A DNA stretch of 64,000 bases from Falsiruegeria litorea R37 (GTDB lineage: Bacteria > Pseudomonadota > Alphaproteobacteria > Rhodobacterales > Rhodobacteraceae). The notes beneath the pieces are model-generated. The model saw only the letters and a list, made by a program, of their open reading frames with translations, had not been told where the DNA came from and made no database searches. Positions 17,448 to 25,923 of this stretch are shown in pieces; within the stretch, counting starts at the first letter, position 1; the number at the start of each line of letters is the position of its first letter. The position numbers were made by a program, and so were the translations under genes. Location of the stretch: the NCBI RefSeq assembly GCF_900172225.1, contig NZ_FWFO01000001.1, positions 310,001-374,000 on the forward strand, written 5' to 3'.

Positions 17448-17472
17448 AGGGAGCTCGGTTGACGGGCTCCCT
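17448..17472 (+). other. Small hairpin in the fusA-tuf gap
   Basis: AGGGAGC (17448-17454) pairs with GCTCCCT (17466-17472). No T-run follows. It may be a processing or stability element that allows extra tuf message. Confidence 0.5.
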
Positions 17473-17499
17473 ACATTACCGAAAAAGGAGGCCATCACC

Positions 17500-18675
17500 A
17501 TGGCAAAGGAAAAGTTTGAGCGTACAAAACCGCACGTCAACATCGGCACGATCGGCCACGTTGACCACGGCAAGACCACGCTGACCGCAGCAATCACCAA
17601 ATATTTTGGCGACTTCAAAGCCTACGACCAGATCGACGGCGCACCTGAAGAAAAAGCCCGCGGCATCACCATCTCGACCGCACACGTCGAGTATGAGACC
17701 GAAAACCGCCACTACGCACACGTCGACTGCCCCGGCCACGCTGACTATGTGAAGAACATGATCACCGGTGCGGCGCAGATGGACGGCGCGATCCTGGTTG
17801 TGAACGCAGCTGACGGCCCGATGCCGCAGACCCGCGAGCACATCCTGCTGGGCCGCCAGGTTGGCATCCCGAAGATGGTCGTCTTCATGAACAAAGTTGA
17901 CCAGGTCGACGACGAAGAGCTGCTGGAACTGGTGGAAATGGAAATCCGCGAGCTGCTGTCTTCGTACGACTACCCGGGCGACGACATTCCGATCGTTGCA
18001 GGTTCGGCTCTGGCCGCGATGGAAGGCAACAAGCCTGAAATCGGCGAAGAGAAAATCAAGGAACTGATGGCGGCTGTTGACGACTACATCGACACCCCTG
18101 AGCGCGCTGTTGACCAGCCGTTCCTGATGCCGATCGAAGACGTGTTCTCGATCTCGGGCCGTGGTACCGTTGTTACGGGGCGTGTCGAGCGTGGCGTGAT
18201 CAACGTTGGCGACGAAATCGAAATCGTCGGCATCCGCGACACCAGCAAAACCACCTGCACCGGCGTTGAAATGTTCCGCAAGCTGCTGGACCGTGGTGAA
18301 GCAGGCGACAACATCGGCGCCCTGCTGCGTGGTGTTGACCGTGACGGCGTTGAGCGTGGCCAGGTTCTGTGTAAGCCGGGTTCGGTCAAGCCGCACACCA
18401 AGTTCGAAGCCGAAGCCTATATCCTGACCAAGGAAGAGGGTGGCCGTCACACGCCGTTCTTCGCCAACTACCGTCCTCAGTTCTACTTCCGTACAACTGA
18501 CGTCACCGGCACCGTGAACCTGCCCGAAGGCACCGAAATGGTCATGCCTGGCGACAACCTGAAGTTCGACGTTGAACTGATCGCGCCGATCGCGATGGAG
18601 CAGGGCCTGCGCTTCGCGATCCGCGAAGGCGGCCGCACCGTCGGCGCCGGCGTCGTGTCGAAGATCACCGAATAA
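17500..18675 (+). CDS. tuf: Translation elongation factor Tu
   Basis: A 391-residue GTPase that brings aminoacyl-tRNA to the ribosome. [17 protein letters not shown] and NKVD are intact. The domain II/III segments [11 protein letters not shown] and [11 protein letters not shown] match the family. The ribosome site AAAGGAGG 8 bases before the ATG is a full anti-Shine-Dalgarno match, fitting very high expression. Many Rhodobacteraceae have a second tuf copy near secE-rplK; that would lie upstream of this window and cannot be seen. Confidence 0.97.
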   Translation: MAKEKFERTKPHVNIGTIGHVDHGKTTLTAAITKYFGDFKAYDQIDGAPEEKARGITISTAHVEYETENRHYAHVDCPGHADYVKNMITGAAQMDGAILVVNAADGPMPQTREHILLGRQVGIPKMVVFMNKVDQVDDEELLELVEMEIRELLSSYDYPGDDIPIVAGSALAAMEGNKPEIGEEKIKELMAAVDDYIDTPERAVDQPFLMPIEDVFSISGRGTVVTGRVERGVINVGDEIEIVGIRDTSKTTCTGVEMFRKLLDRGEAGDNIGALLRGVDRDGVERGQVLCKPGSVKPHTKFEAEAYILTKEEGGRHTPFFANYRPQFYFRTTDVTGTVNLPEGTEMVMPGDNLKFDVELIAPIAMEQGLRFAIREGGRTVGAGVVSKITE

Positions 18676-18735
18676 TTCGCTTTAGCGAATGATCAGACGG
18701 AAAGGGCGTCCCTCGGGGCGCCCTTTTCTTTTGGA
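18675..18735 (+). terminator. Terminator region after tuf
   Basis: A first hairpin, ATTCGC (18675-18680) with GCGAAT (18685-18690), is followed by AAAGGGCG (18701-18708) pairing with CGCCCTTT (18719-18726) and then TTCTTTT. The second is a good intrinsic terminator for the str operon. Confidence 0.85.
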
Positions 18736-18915
18736 TTTGGTGATCCCGAGACGCTCGAACATAGTGCGTCGAAAATCACTGAGTAAGGTCGAGTTTCCCC
18801 AGGAAACTCTGGCCAGTGGCGACAGGGGCTTTTGCCGCAAGGAAAAGCTCCCGAAAGCCACACCGGTGAGAAGAAACAGAAAGGCCGCTCCAACCGGAGC
18901 GGCCTTTCTTGCTTC
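18736..18915 (+). other. Cluster of hairpins downstream of tuf, ending in a second terminator
   Basis: No credible protein gene is seen. GAGTTTCC (18791-18798) pairs with GGAAACTC (18802-18809). GGGGCTTTT near 18825 pairs with AAAAGCTCC near 18842 (one G-U). Then a perfect 14-bp stem, 18878-18891 with 18896-18909, loop AACC, ends in CTT and a T-rich tail. The last is a strong, probably bidirectional terminator. The series of stems could be a small RNA or a processed 3' UTR. Confidence 0.55.
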
Positions 18916-18988
18916 ACTATAGTTGTTTGGGTTTTGAAAATTGACTACCCTAATTCCGTATTTTTGGAGACAGTATTAGAGGGATAGT

Positions 18989-19528
18989 ATGCGTGAACAG
19001 ATCATTGATGGTGTTGGCCGCGACAACTACTTTTATGATTCAAGTTTTTTGCTAGAAAATTTTTCGGAGCACGCGACGATACTTGCACACGTGGGGCAAG
19101 GTGTATCTGGTCAAAGAGGCTTCTTCCTTGAGAATAGCCGTAAATCCGAGAGGCAGTTTGTTTACTTCCAAATTGCCGTGGCGCTTTTTGGGGCCCTTTC
19201 GATTATCTTTATTCACTTGGAATGGCAGGTGCTTGCAATCATTGCGGGGGCAACAATTTCCTTTGTGACAACCATTTCTGCCGTTCTTACGTTAAGAGAG
19301 GACCATCTTCGCCGGAGGAAAGTGTACATTGCATTGACTGATTTGGATAGTGAAATGAAGTTCACGCTTTTGAGGGAGCTTGACCGCCGTTCAAAGGGGG
19401 ACAGTACGCCTCTGGTAACCGAAGAATTGGTGCTGAACTGGAACGAACGGCTGAGCAGTGTCCTCATGGACAACGAAGAAAGCCGAGGTGGCCCACGGCA
19501 AGCCAAAGAGTTAAATGTAGGTGTATAG
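18989..19528 (+). CDS. Hypothetical protein with two adjacent membrane helices
   Basis: A 179-residue protein I do not recognise. It has a polar N-terminal part (residues 1-53), two close hydrophobic helices (about 56-76 and 79-98) joined by a very short turn, and a charged helical C-terminus. This helix/2TM/helix plan recalls 2TM effector domains such as SLATT, but no diagnostic motif is seen and that is only a suggestion. The gene is visibly AT-richer than its neighbours and sits between the tuf terminators and the rpsJ promoter, so it looks like a later arrival. The ATG at 18989 follows GAGGGATAGT. Confidence 0.65.
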   Translation: MREQIIDGVGRDNYFYDSSFLLENFSEHATILAHVGQGVSGQRGFFLENSRKSERQFVYFQIAVALFGALSIIFIHLEWQVLAIIAGATISFVTTISAVLTLREDHLRRRKVYIALTDLDSEMKFTLLRELDRRSKGDSTPLVTEELVLNWNERLSSVLMDNEESRGGPRQAKELNVGV

Positions 19529-19601
19529 CTTTGAGAGCGTCTTTCTAGGAAGCTTGTAACACATTACATACTGTGGCTGGTAAACCTTTGCACGATTGGC
19601 C

Positions 19602-19630
19602 TTGCCAAACCCCTCATACCCCTGTAGATC
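19602..19630 (+). promoter_or_regulatory. Promoter of the S10 segment (rpsJ-rplC-rplD-rplW)
   Basis: TTGCCA (19602-19607) and TAGATC (19625-19630) are separated by 17 bases. Transcription would start near 19637, giving a leader of about 115 bases before rpsJ. Confidence 0.65.
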
Positions 19631-19654
19631 GCGCGAGTTCTCATGAAGAACATC

Positions 19655-19678
19655 AAGGCGGGGTGATTCCCGCCTTTT
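19655..19678 (+). promoter_or_regulatory. Terminator-like hairpin in the rpsJ leader
   Basis: AAGGCGGG (19655-19662) pairs perfectly with CCCGCCTT (19669-19676), and TT follows. It lies inside the transcribed leader predicted from the promoter at 19602-19630. It could be an attenuator, in the way the E. coli S10 leader is an L4-sensitive attenuator. If the promoter call is wrong, it is simply a terminator for the gene before it. Confidence 0.55.
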
Positions 19679-19751
19679 GGGTTCGATGAGGGGTTGCGGT
19701 GAGCGCTGTCCCTTCCTCTCAACCTCAACGCCTAAGAAAAGGCACATGCTT

Positions 19752-20066
19752 ATGCAAAGCCAAAACATCCGTATTCGGCTGAAGGCATTTGACTATCGCG
19801 TGTTGGATGCGTCCACACAAGAGATCGTCAACACTGCCAAGCGGACCGGAGCCAACGTTCGTGGCCCGATCCCCCTGCCGAACAAGATCGAGAAATTCAC
19901 TGTTCTGCGTGGCCCCCACGTTGACAAGAAATCCCGTGACCAGTTCGAGATCCGGACGCACAAGCGTCTGCTCGACATCGTTGATCCGACCCCCCAGACC
20001 GTTGACGCGCTGATGAAGCTCGACCTCGCCGCTGGTGTGGACGTCGAGATCAAACTGCAGTCGTAA
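19752..20066 (+). CDS. rpsJ: 30S ribosomal protein S10
   Basis: A 104-residue protein of the 30S head, also NusE in antitermination complexes. The start [16 protein letters not shown] is chosen because AAAAGG then lies 9 bases upstream. An ATG two codons earlier (19746) sits too close to that site, and the longer reading frame from 19677 is not conserved. The C-terminus ([21 protein letters not shown] without the last residue counts) is normal. rplC follows after 18 bases. It is the first gene of a four-gene unit that stops at rplW. Confidence 0.95.
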   Translation: MQSQNIRIRLKAFDYRVLDASTQEIVNTAKRTGANVRGPIPLPNKIEKFTVLRGPHVDKKSRDQFEIRTHKRLLDIVDPTPQTVDALMKLDLAAGVDVEIKLQS

Positions 20067-20084
20067 GATCGGAGGGTATTGATT

Positions 20085-20810
20085 ATGCGCTCTGGTATTA
20101 TCGCAAAGAAAGTGGGCATGACCCGCGTGTTCAAAGAAGACGGCAAGCAGATCCCTGTGACCGTTCTTCAGTTGGACGCCCTGCAGGTTGTGGCTCAGCG
20201 TACGGCTGACAAAGACGGCTACACTGCCGTTCAGCTGGGCGCGGGCACCCCAAAAGTTAAGCGCGTTTCCAAAGCTATGCGCGGCCACTTCGCAGGTGCG
20301 AAGGTTGAGCCCAAGCGCAAGCTGGTCGAATTCCGCGTGTCCGAGGACGCGCTGATCGAAGTTGGCGCTGAAATCTCGGCCGAGCACTTCCTGGAAGGTC
20401 AGAAGGTTGACGTTTCGGGCACCTCGATCGGTAAAGGTTTCGCCGGTGCGATGAAGCGTTGGAACTTTGGTGGTCTGCGCGCCTCGCACGGTGTGTCGAT
20501 CAGCCACCGTTCGCACGGTTCGACCGGTCAGTGTCAGGATCCGGGCAAAGTCTTCAAAGGCAAGAAGATGGCCGGTCACATGGGTGCTGCCCGTGTCACC
20601 ACCCAGAACCTGGAGGTTGTCAAAACCGACGCCGACCGTGGTCTGGTCTTCATCAAGGGTGCCGTTCCCGGTTCCAAAGGTGGCTGGGTCACCGTCAAGG
20701 ACGCCGTGAAGAAGAAAGCCCCCGAAGGTCTGCCGTTCCCGGCAGCTGTTAAAGCGGCCGCAACTGAAGCACCTGCTGAAGAAGCACCCGCGGAAGGTGG
20801 TGAAGCATGA
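20085..20810 (+). CDS. rplC: 50S ribosomal protein L3
   Basis: A 241-residue early-assembly protein whose loop reaches the peptidyl transferase centre. ATG 20085 lies 8 bases after GGAGGG. The segment [20 protein letters not shown] contains the Gln that PrmB methylates in E. coli. The C-terminus carries an extra Ala/Glu-rich tail of about 25 residues ([17 protein letters not shown]), a common feature in alphaproteobacteria. rplD overlaps by 4 bases (ATGA), which implies translational coupling. Confidence 0.96.
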   Translation: MRSGIIAKKVGMTRVFKEDGKQIPVTVLQLDALQVVAQRTADKDGYTAVQLGAGTPKVKRVSKAMRGHFAGAKVEPKRKLVEFRVSEDALIEVGAEISAEHFLEGQKVDVSGTSIGKGFAGAMKRWNFGGLRASHGVSISHRSHGSTGQCQDPGKVFKGKKMAGHMGAARVTTQNLEVVKTDADRGLVFIKGAVPGSKGGWVTVKDAVKKKAPEGLPFPAAVKAAATEAPAEEAPAEGGEA

Positions 20811-21424
20811 AACTTGACGTGATCAAACTGGATGGCGGCAAAGCAGGCGACATCGAACTGTCGGAAGACCTGTTCGGCCTCGAGCCCCGCGCGGACATCC
20901 TGCACCGTGTGGTCCGCTGGCAGCGCAACAACGCGCAGGCCGGTACCCACAAGGTAAAGACCCGTTCGGAAACCTCCTACTCGACCAAGAAGATCTATCG
21001 CCAGAAGGGCACCGGTGGCGCACGCCACGGCGACCGCAACGCGCCGATCTTCCGCAAGGGTGGTATCTACAAGGGTCCGACCCCGCGTTCGCACGGCCAC
21101 GACCTTCCCAAGAAGTTCCGCAAGCTGGGTCTGCGTCACGCTCTGTCCGCCAAGGCGAAAGCCGGCGAACTGGTCGTGATCGAAGATGCAGCATCCGAGG
21201 GCAAGACCGCCGCTCTGGCCAAACAGGTTGCAAACCTGGGCTGGAAACGCGCTCTGGTCATCGACGGTGCTGCGGTCAACGAAGGGTTCCTGAAAGCGTC
21301 GAAGAACATCGAAGGCCTGGATATCCTGCCGACGATGGGCGCAAACGTCTATGACATCCTCAAGCGTGACACGCTGGTGATCACCAAAGCGGGTGTCGAA
21401 GCACTGGAGGCTCGACTGAAATGA
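20807..21424 (+). CDS. rplD: 50S ribosomal protein L4
   Basis: A 205-residue protein lining the exit tunnel. The tunnel-loop segment around [14 protein letters not shown] is intact. In enterobacteria L4 represses its own operon by attenuation; a candidate leader hairpin for such control is present at 19655-19678, but this is inference. The gene overlaps both rplC and rplW by 4 bases. Confidence 0.96.
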   Translation: MKLDVIKLDGGKAGDIELSEDLFGLEPRADILHRVVRWQRNNAQAGTHKVKTRSETSYSTKKIYRQKGTGGARHGDRNAPIFRKGGIYKGPTPRSHGHDLPKKFRKLGLRHALSAKAKAGELVVIEDAASEGKTAALAKQVANLGWKRALVIDGAAVNEGFLKASKNIEGLDILPTMGANVYDILKRDTLVITKAGVEALEARLK

Positions 21425-21717
21425 GCGCGAAGGCAGAACACTACGACGTGATCCGCAAGCCGGTCATCACCGAGAAGGCAACCATGGCGTCCGAGAACGG
21501 CGCGGTTGTGTTCGAAGTGTCGATCGACGCCAACAAACCTCAGATCAAAGAGGCCGTTGAGGCCCTGTTTGGTGTGAAGGTCAAAGCGGTCAACACCACC
21601 ATCACCAAAGGTAAAGTCAAGCGTTTCCGCGGCCAGCTGGGCAAGCGTAAAGACGTGAAGAAGGCCTATGTGATGCTGGAAGAAGGCAACACAATCGACG
21701 TGTCCACCGGACTCTGA
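21421..21717 (+). CDS. rplW: 50S ribosomal protein L23
   Basis: A 98-residue protein at the tunnel exit where trigger factor and SRP dock. It starts [20 protein letters not shown] and includes [17 protein letters not shown]. The length is normal. In the standard S10 operon rplB follows directly; here a strong terminator follows 26 bases after the stop and rplB is 1.37 kb away. Confidence 0.96.
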   Translation: MSAKAEHYDVIRKPVITEKATMASENGAVVFEVSIDANKPQIKEAVEALFGVKVKAVNTTITKGKVKRFRGQLGKRKDVKKAYVMLEEGNTIDVSTGL

Positions 21718-21740
21718 GATTAGCCTCTCTGAAAATTTGA

Positions 21741-21773
21741 AAGCCCCTCGCTGAAAGGCGGGGGGTTTTTTGT
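21741..21773 (+). terminator. Intrinsic terminator after rplW, inside the S10 gene order
   Basis: CCCCTCGC (21744-21751) pairs with GCGGGGGG (21758-21765, one G-U), followed by a T6 run. It separates rpsJ-rplW from rplB. Confidence 0.9.
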
Positions 21774-22321
21774 TAGTCGGGTTGAAAATGGACTTTCATT
21801 TCTAGAGCGTTAGGGAGATCTTGGGCACTTTGGTGAAGTCTTTGGTAGAGTCCCGCTTGCACTTTTGTAATCAAGTCTATGAATCGAAACTGGTCCGTTG
21901 ATTGATGAAACTGAAGGCCTTCGTCGTGCTTGGAAAACAAGGCAAAATGCTTTTTTCCAACAACTTCAGACATGTCAAATGTACTGGAGGCAAAATTCAT
22001 CATCTCTGGGTCACTGTGCGCGACCATCTTGTTTCTTAACTTAAGAACGCGTTCGTGAAGTTCTTTTTCATTGGTAGAAAGTGTCACATCACACATCTTC
22101 AGACTTAAGCTTGGAAAGCCGCCTTTGGATTGTGTAAATGGTCGCGCGTAGGAGATAATGGCAGTTTGCTCATAGCATCTGAAACGGCGAAGGGTTTCTA
22201 TATCATACCTTTCGTTCGCGTCAGCTTCGCAAAGGAAGTCCGCAGCGCTGAGCGCGAGCCTAAAATCACCCATAGCGCTGAGCATTCGAGTCAGTTGTCG
22301 CCGTTCGTTTTCTTTTCTCAT
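21773..22321 (-). CDS. HEPN-like protein with an RNKMVAH motif, inside the S10 cluster
   Basis: A 182-residue, mostly helical protein without signal or membrane segments. Residues 95-105 read LRNKMVAHSDP. This matches the Rx4-6H signature (here R96-N97-K98 and H102) of HEPN-domain proteins, many of which are RNases in toxin-antitoxin, abortive-infection or CRISPR systems; similar LRNK..AHSD strings also occur in uncharacterised HEPN families. It reads against the ribosomal genes, its stop touches the rplW terminator, and its base composition is AT-richer than theirs. No partner antitoxin gene is obvious. Nuclease activity is inference from one motif. Confidence 0.6.
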   Translation of the reverse strand: MRKENERRQLTRMLSAMGDFRLALSAADFLCEADANERYDIETLRRFRCYEQTAIISYARPFTQSKGGFPSLSLKMCDVTLSTNEKELHERVLKLRNKMVAHSDPEMMNFASSTFDMSEVVGKKHFALFSKHDEGLQFHQSTDQFRFIDLITKVQAGLYQRLHQSAQDLPNALEMKVHFQPD

Positions 22322-22329
22322 TCTTACAC

Positions 22330-22590
22330 TTAGCGTTAGGGCGGGCTATGCTGACAACTTGTTGCCTAATGGGCGCGGAATCAAGGCCACAGGCCGCCGT
22401 GCCAGCGCCGTCCCGCCCCATGGGGAGGCGCTTTGGTGAGGTCTCGCATAACAGTCAGGTCGGATGCTCTTTGCGCCACAAAGTGGCCCGCTCACCCATT
22501 TGAGCGCCACCCCGCGAGACGACGCCGGCACGGCATGACGCTTTGAGTTCGCACCTCTGCAAGTTATCCGGGATAATTTCACTGAACTGT
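22330..22590. repeat. Structured non-coding element between rplW and rplB
   Basis: GC-rich, no credible gene. It contains an imperfect palindrome at 22405-22431 centred on CCCCATGGGG (22416-22425), the hairpin GCCAC/GTGGC (22475-22479 with 22483-22487, loop AAA), and outer arms GTCTCGC (22441-22447) and GCGAGAC (22514-22520). The density of stems suggests an RNA or a dispersed repeat. I have an impression that similar sequence recurs in Roseobacter genomes but cannot verify it. Confidence 0.4.
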
Positions 22591-22592
22591 CG

Positions 22593-22621
22593 TTGTGTCA
22601 GAGGCTTTGGGTGGCTAGGCT
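22593..22621 (+). promoter_or_regulatory. Possible promoter for a leaderless small gene
   Basis: TTGTGT (22593-22598) and TAGGCT (22616-22621) are 17 bases apart. The ATG at 22629 lies 8 bases after the -10, so the message would start at or next to the start codon. Confidence 0.4.
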
Positions 22622-22628
22622 CCCTTGT

Positions 22629-22805
22629 ATGAAACATGTCCCCAAAGAAACGACAGATGACGCTCTTATTCAGGAGTACCTGGACAAGGGCGGTAAGGTG
22701 AGTGTTGGCAAGACCAAGCCTGCGAAACCCGAATTGGGGCTGAGCAAGAATGTTTGGAACAACAAGCTGACCAAAGAAGAGAAGGCCGCGCGCGACAAGA
22801 AGTGA
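22629..22805 (+). CDS. Small lysine-rich hypothetical protein
   Basis: A 58-residue basic protein, start MKHVPKETTDDALIQEYL, then a KGGKVSVGKTKPAKP stretch and NVWNNKLTKEEKAARDKK at the end. I recognise no named domain, but the composition looks coding and similar small KGGKV...NKLTKEEK proteins are familiar as conserved hypotheticals. ATG 22629 is preferred to a TTG 36 bases upstream. There is no clear ribosome site; a promoter placed 8 bases away suggests a leaderless message. It lies 283 bases before rplB. Confidence 0.55.
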   Translation: MKHVPKETTDDALIQEYLDKGGKVSVGKTKPAKPELGLSKNVWNNKLTKEEKAARDKK

Positions 22806-22951
22806 GTGCGCGACTTGCTGGCTGATCTGGATTCTTGCCCGTCTTGGATGCGGGTATCCGGAATCTCTGTTCTGTCTATAGACACCTACTATGTTCTCTG
22901 ATACGCCGCACCAATCGTGCAGCCTCGGATTCGTTCCGGGGCTTCTGATAT

Positions 22952-22980
22952 TTGAATCGGGGACCTTCGGGGCCCTACAT
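22952..22980 (+). promoter_or_regulatory. Weak candidate promoter for rplB-rplP
   Basis: TTGAAT (22952-22957) and CTACAT (22975-22980) are separated by 17 bases. The -10 is poor. Some promoter is expected here because rplW ends in a terminator. The surrounding 22806-23087 holds no gene that I can see. Confidence 0.35.
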
Positions 22981-23087
22981 CCTGGGCACCTCAGTAGCGG
23001 GTTTATCCGCGCGAAAGGGGGCCTTTAACATAGCGGGTCCAAAGACAAGAACCTAAGGACACGCACGCTAAACGGAAGACAGAAAGC

Positions 23088-23930
23088 ATGGCACTCAAGT
23101 CGTATAAGCCGACGACGCCGGGCCAGCGCGGGCTGGTGCTGATCGACCGTTCGGAGCTCTGGAAAGGACGCCCCGTCAAAGCCCTCACCGAGGGTCTGAC
23201 GAAATCGGGCGGCCGGAACAACACCGGACGGATTACATCGCGACGCCGCGGTGGTGGGGCAAAGCGCCTCTACCGGATCGTTGACTTCAAACGCAACAAA
23301 TTTGATGTGGCAGCAACCGTTGAACGGATCGAATACGACCCGAACCGGACTGCATTCATCGCACTGGTCAAATACGAAGACGGCGAGCAGGCATACATCC
23401 TTGCTCCGCAGCGTCTGGCTGTTGGTGACACCGTTGTTGCCTCGGCAAAGGCCGACATCAAGCCGGGCAACGCAATGCCGTTCTCGGGCATGCCGATCGG
23501 TACCATCGTTCACAACATCGAAATGAAGCCCGGCAAAGGCGGTCAGATTGCCCGCGCTGCTGGTACCTATGCTCAGTTCGTTGGTCGTGACGGCGGTTAC
23601 GCTCAGATCCGCCTGAGCTCGGGCGAACTGCGCCTGGTGCGTCAGGAATGCATGGCCACCGTTGGTGCCGTGTCGAACCCCGACAACTCCAACCAGAACT
23701 ACGGTAAAGCCGGTCGTATGCGCCACAAAGGCATCCGCCCGTCGGTTCGTGGTGTGGTTATGAACCCGATCGACCACCCCCACGGTGGTGGTGAAGGCCG
23801 GACCTCGGGTGGTCGTCACCCGGTGACGCCTTGGGGTAAGCCGACCAAGGGTGCACGCACCCGCAACAAGAACAAAGCGTCCAGCAAGCTGATCATCCGC
23901 TCGCGGCACGCCAAGAAGAAGGGGCGTTAA
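23088..23930 (+). CDS. rplB: 50S ribosomal protein L2
   Basis: A 280-residue protein essential for subunit joining and the peptidyl transferase region. [20 protein letters not shown] holds the conserved histidine-glycine loop near the active site. The start [17 protein letters not shown] and the basic C-terminus are typical. It is the first gene of the rplB-rpsS-rplV-rpsC-rplP unit, with rpsS 3 bases downstream. Confidence 0.97.
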   Translation: MALKSYKPTTPGQRGLVLIDRSELWKGRPVKALTEGLTKSGGRNNTGRITSRRRGGGAKRLYRIVDFKRNKFDVAATVERIEYDPNRTAFIALVKYEDGEQAYILAPQRLAVGDTVVASAKADIKPGNAMPFSGMPIGTIVHNIEMKPGKGGQIARAAGTYAQFVGRDGGYAQIRLSSGELRLVRQECMATVGAVSNPDNSNQNYGKAGRMRHKGIRPSVRGVVMNPIDHPHGGGEGRTSGGRHPVTPWGKPTKGARTRNKNKASSKLIIRSRHAKKKGR

Positions 23931-23933
23931 TTC

Positions 23934-24212
23934 ATGTCTCGCTCTGTTTGGAAAGGCCCTTTTGTTGACGCTTACGTTCTCAAAAAGGCAGAAGCTGCTC
24001 GTGAATCGGGCCGTAACGAAGTGATCAAGATCTGGTCGCGTCGTTCCACCATCCTGCCCCAGTTCGTGGGCCTGACATTTGGTGTGTACAACGGTCAGAA
24101 GCACATTCCCGTCAACGTCTCGGAAGACATGATTGGTCAGAAGTTCGGTGAATACTCGCCAACTCGCACCTATTATGGCCACGCCGCTGACAAAAAAGCG
24201 AAGCGGAAGTAA
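23934..24212 (+). CDS. rpsS: 30S ribosomal protein S19
   Basis: A 92-residue protein of the 30S head. [38 protein letters not shown] (20 residues) and [19 protein letters not shown] are all family hallmarks. It starts 3 bases after rplB, so translation is likely coupled. rplV starts 3 bases after its stop. Confidence 0.97.
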   Translation: MSRSVWKGPFVDAYVLKKAEAARESGRNEVIKIWSRRSTILPQFVGLTFGVYNGQKHIPVNVSEDMIGQKFGEYSPTRTYYGHAADKKAKRK

Positions 24213-24215
24213 GTC

Positions 24216-24596
24216 ATGGGCAAGGCAAAGAACCCCCGCCGCGTGGCAGACAACGAAGCAATGGCGAAAACCCGCATGCTTCGCACCAGCCCGCAGAAAC
24301 TGAACCTGGTTGCAGCGATGATCCGCGGCAAGAAGGTTGATCGCGCTCTGACCGATCTGACCTTCTCGAACAAGCGTATCGCAGCAGACGTGAAGAAATG
24401 CCTTCAGTCCGCAATCGCCAACGCCGAGAACAACCACAACCTGGACGTCGATGAACTGATCGTCGCCGAGGCCTATGTGGGTAAAAACCTGACCATGAAG
24501 CGCGGTCGCCCGCGGGCACGTGGCCGGTTCGGCAAGATCATCAAGCCGTTCTCGGAACTCACCATCAAGGTGCGTCAAGTTGAGGAGCAAGCCTAA
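24216..24596 (+). CDS. rplV: 50S ribosomal protein L22
   Basis: A 126-residue protein whose loop lines the exit tunnel, where macrolide-resistance changes occur in other bacteria. The start has a short extension ([15 protein letters not shown]) common in this group, followed by [20 protein letters not shown]. The tunnel loop [18 protein letters not shown] is intact. Its stop overlaps the rpsC start by one base. Confidence 0.96.
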   Translation: MGKAKNPRRVADNEAMAKTRMLRTSPQKLNLVAAMIRGKKVDRALTDLTFSNKRIAADVKKCLQSAIANAENNHNLDVDELIVAEAYVGKNLTMKRGRPRARGRFGKIIKPFSELTIKVRQVEEQA

Positions 24597-25303
24597 TGGG
24601 TAACAAAGTAAATCCGATCGGCATGCGCCTCCAGGTCAACCGTACCTGGGACAGCCGCTGGTACGCAGACACCAAAGACTATGGTGACCTGCTGCTCGAG
24701 GACCTGAAAATCCGCGAGTTCATCAAGGATGAGTGCAAGCAAGCCGGTATTGCTCGTGTGATCATCGAACGTCCGCACAAAAAGTGCCGCGTCACGATCC
24801 ACACCGCGCGCCCCGGCGTCATCATCGGCAAGAAAGGTGCAGACATCGAAACTCTGCGCAAAAAGATTGCCACGATGACCGACAGCGAGCTGCACCTCAA
24901 CATCGTTGAGGTTCGTAAGCCCGAGCTGGACGCACAGTTGGTTGGCGAGTCGATCGCTCAGCAGCTGGAACGTCGTGTATCCTTCCGCCGCGCCATGAAG
25001 CGTGCGGTTCAGAACGCCATGCGCATGGGCGCCCTGGGTATCCGGGTGAACGTGGCTGGTCGTCTGGGCGGCGCCGAAATCGCACGGACCGAATGGTACC
25101 GCGAAGGTCGTGTGCCTCTGCACACTCTGCGTGCCGACATCGATTACGCACATGTGGAAGCTACCACTCCCTACGGGATCATCGGGATCAAAACCTGGAT
25201 CTTCAAAGGCGAGATCATGGAGCATGACCCGCAAGCGCGTGATCGTAAAGCACAGGAACTCCAGGATGGCCCTGCACCTCGCGGTGCTGGCGGTCGTCGC
25301 TAA
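24596..25303 (+). CDS. rpsC: 30S ribosomal protein S3
   Basis: A 235-residue protein at the mRNA entry channel with helicase-like action. It has the KH-domain GxxG region ([17 protein letters not shown]) and the C-terminal segment [12 protein letters not shown] in variant form ([20 protein letters not shown]). The start overlaps the rplV stop by one base. rplP follows after 14 bases with AGGGAGG upstream of its ATG. Confidence 0.97.
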   Translation: MGNKVNPIGMRLQVNRTWDSRWYADTKDYGDLLLEDLKIREFIKDECKQAGIARVIIERPHKKCRVTIHTARPGVIIGKKGADIETLRKKIATMTDSELHLNIVEVRKPELDAQLVGESIAQQLERRVSFRRAMKRAVQNAMRMGALGIRVNVAGRLGGAEIARTEWYREGRVPLHTLRADIDYAHVEATTPYGIIGIKTWIFKGEIMEHDPQARDRKAQELQDGPAPRGAGGRR

Positions 25304-25317
25304 GGGAGGCTTGAGAA

Positions 25318-25731
25318 ATGCTTCAACCAAAGCGTACTAAATTCCGCAAAATGCACAAAGGCCGGATCAAAGGCCTCGCAAAAGGCGGTTCTGATCTGAA
25401 CTTCGGCACCTATGGCCTGAAGGCTCTGCAGCCTGAGCGCGTCACCGCGCGCCAGATCGAAGCTGCACGTCGTGCCATGACGCGTCACATGAAACGTCAA
25501 GGTCGCGTTTGGATCCGTATCTTCCCCGACACCCCGGTCACCTCGAAGCCGACCGAAGTTCGTATGGGTAAAGGTAAGGGTTCCGTTGATTATTGGGCAG
25601 CCAAGGTCAAGCCTGGCCGCGTGATGTTCGAAATCGACGGCGTCAACGACGATATCGCCCGCGAGGCCCTGCGCCTGGCCGCGATGAAACTGCCGATCAA
25701 GACCCGTATCGTGGTTCGCGAAGACTGGTAA
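25318..25731 (+). CDS. rplP: 50S ribosomal protein L16
   Basis: A 137-residue protein near the A-site t[19 protein letters not shown], the [20 protein letters not shown] region (20 residues) and [16 protein letters not shown] are characteristic. In the usual gene order rpmC follows immediately; here a strong terminator comes 25 bases after the stop and rpmC is 4.8 kb away. Confidence 0.97.
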   Translation: MLQPKRTKFRKMHKGRIKGLAKGGSDLNFGTYGLKALQPERVTARQIEAARRAMTRHMKRQGRVWIRIFPDTPVTSKPTEVRMGKGKGSVDYWAAKVKPGRVMFEIDGVNDDIAREALRLAAMKLPIKTRIVVREDW

Positions 25732-25755
25732 TCCGGTCGAAATCGAAAAACTTTG

Positions 25756-25790
25756 GAACCCCGTCGAGATGCTCGGCGGGGTTCTTCTTT
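25756..25790 (+). terminator. Intrinsic terminator after rplP
   Basis: GAACCCCGTCGAG (25756-25768) pairs with CTCGGCGGGGTTC (25772-25784) with one G-U and a 3-base loop, followed by TTCTTT. It ends the rplB-rplP unit. Confidence 0.9.
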
Positions 25791-25923
25791 GCGATCTGCT
25801 GTTTCGTCGGCATCATTTGTCGCTTGTGGTCAATTCTTGCAGTCAAAGCTCAGTAGTTTCGCCATCAATTACGCAATACCCTGGATGCTGTTTTCGGTGT
25901 TCGGGCAATGAAAGGGTTTCTCC

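Noticed and set aside
18689-18922. 77-codon frame after tuf
   Set aside because: It is built from the arms of hairpins and two terminators, so it is very unlikely to be translated.
22346-22582. 78-codon minus-strand frame in the structured element
   Set aside because: Composition is dominated by palindromic GC repeats and no ribosome site is seen; treated as part of a non-coding element.
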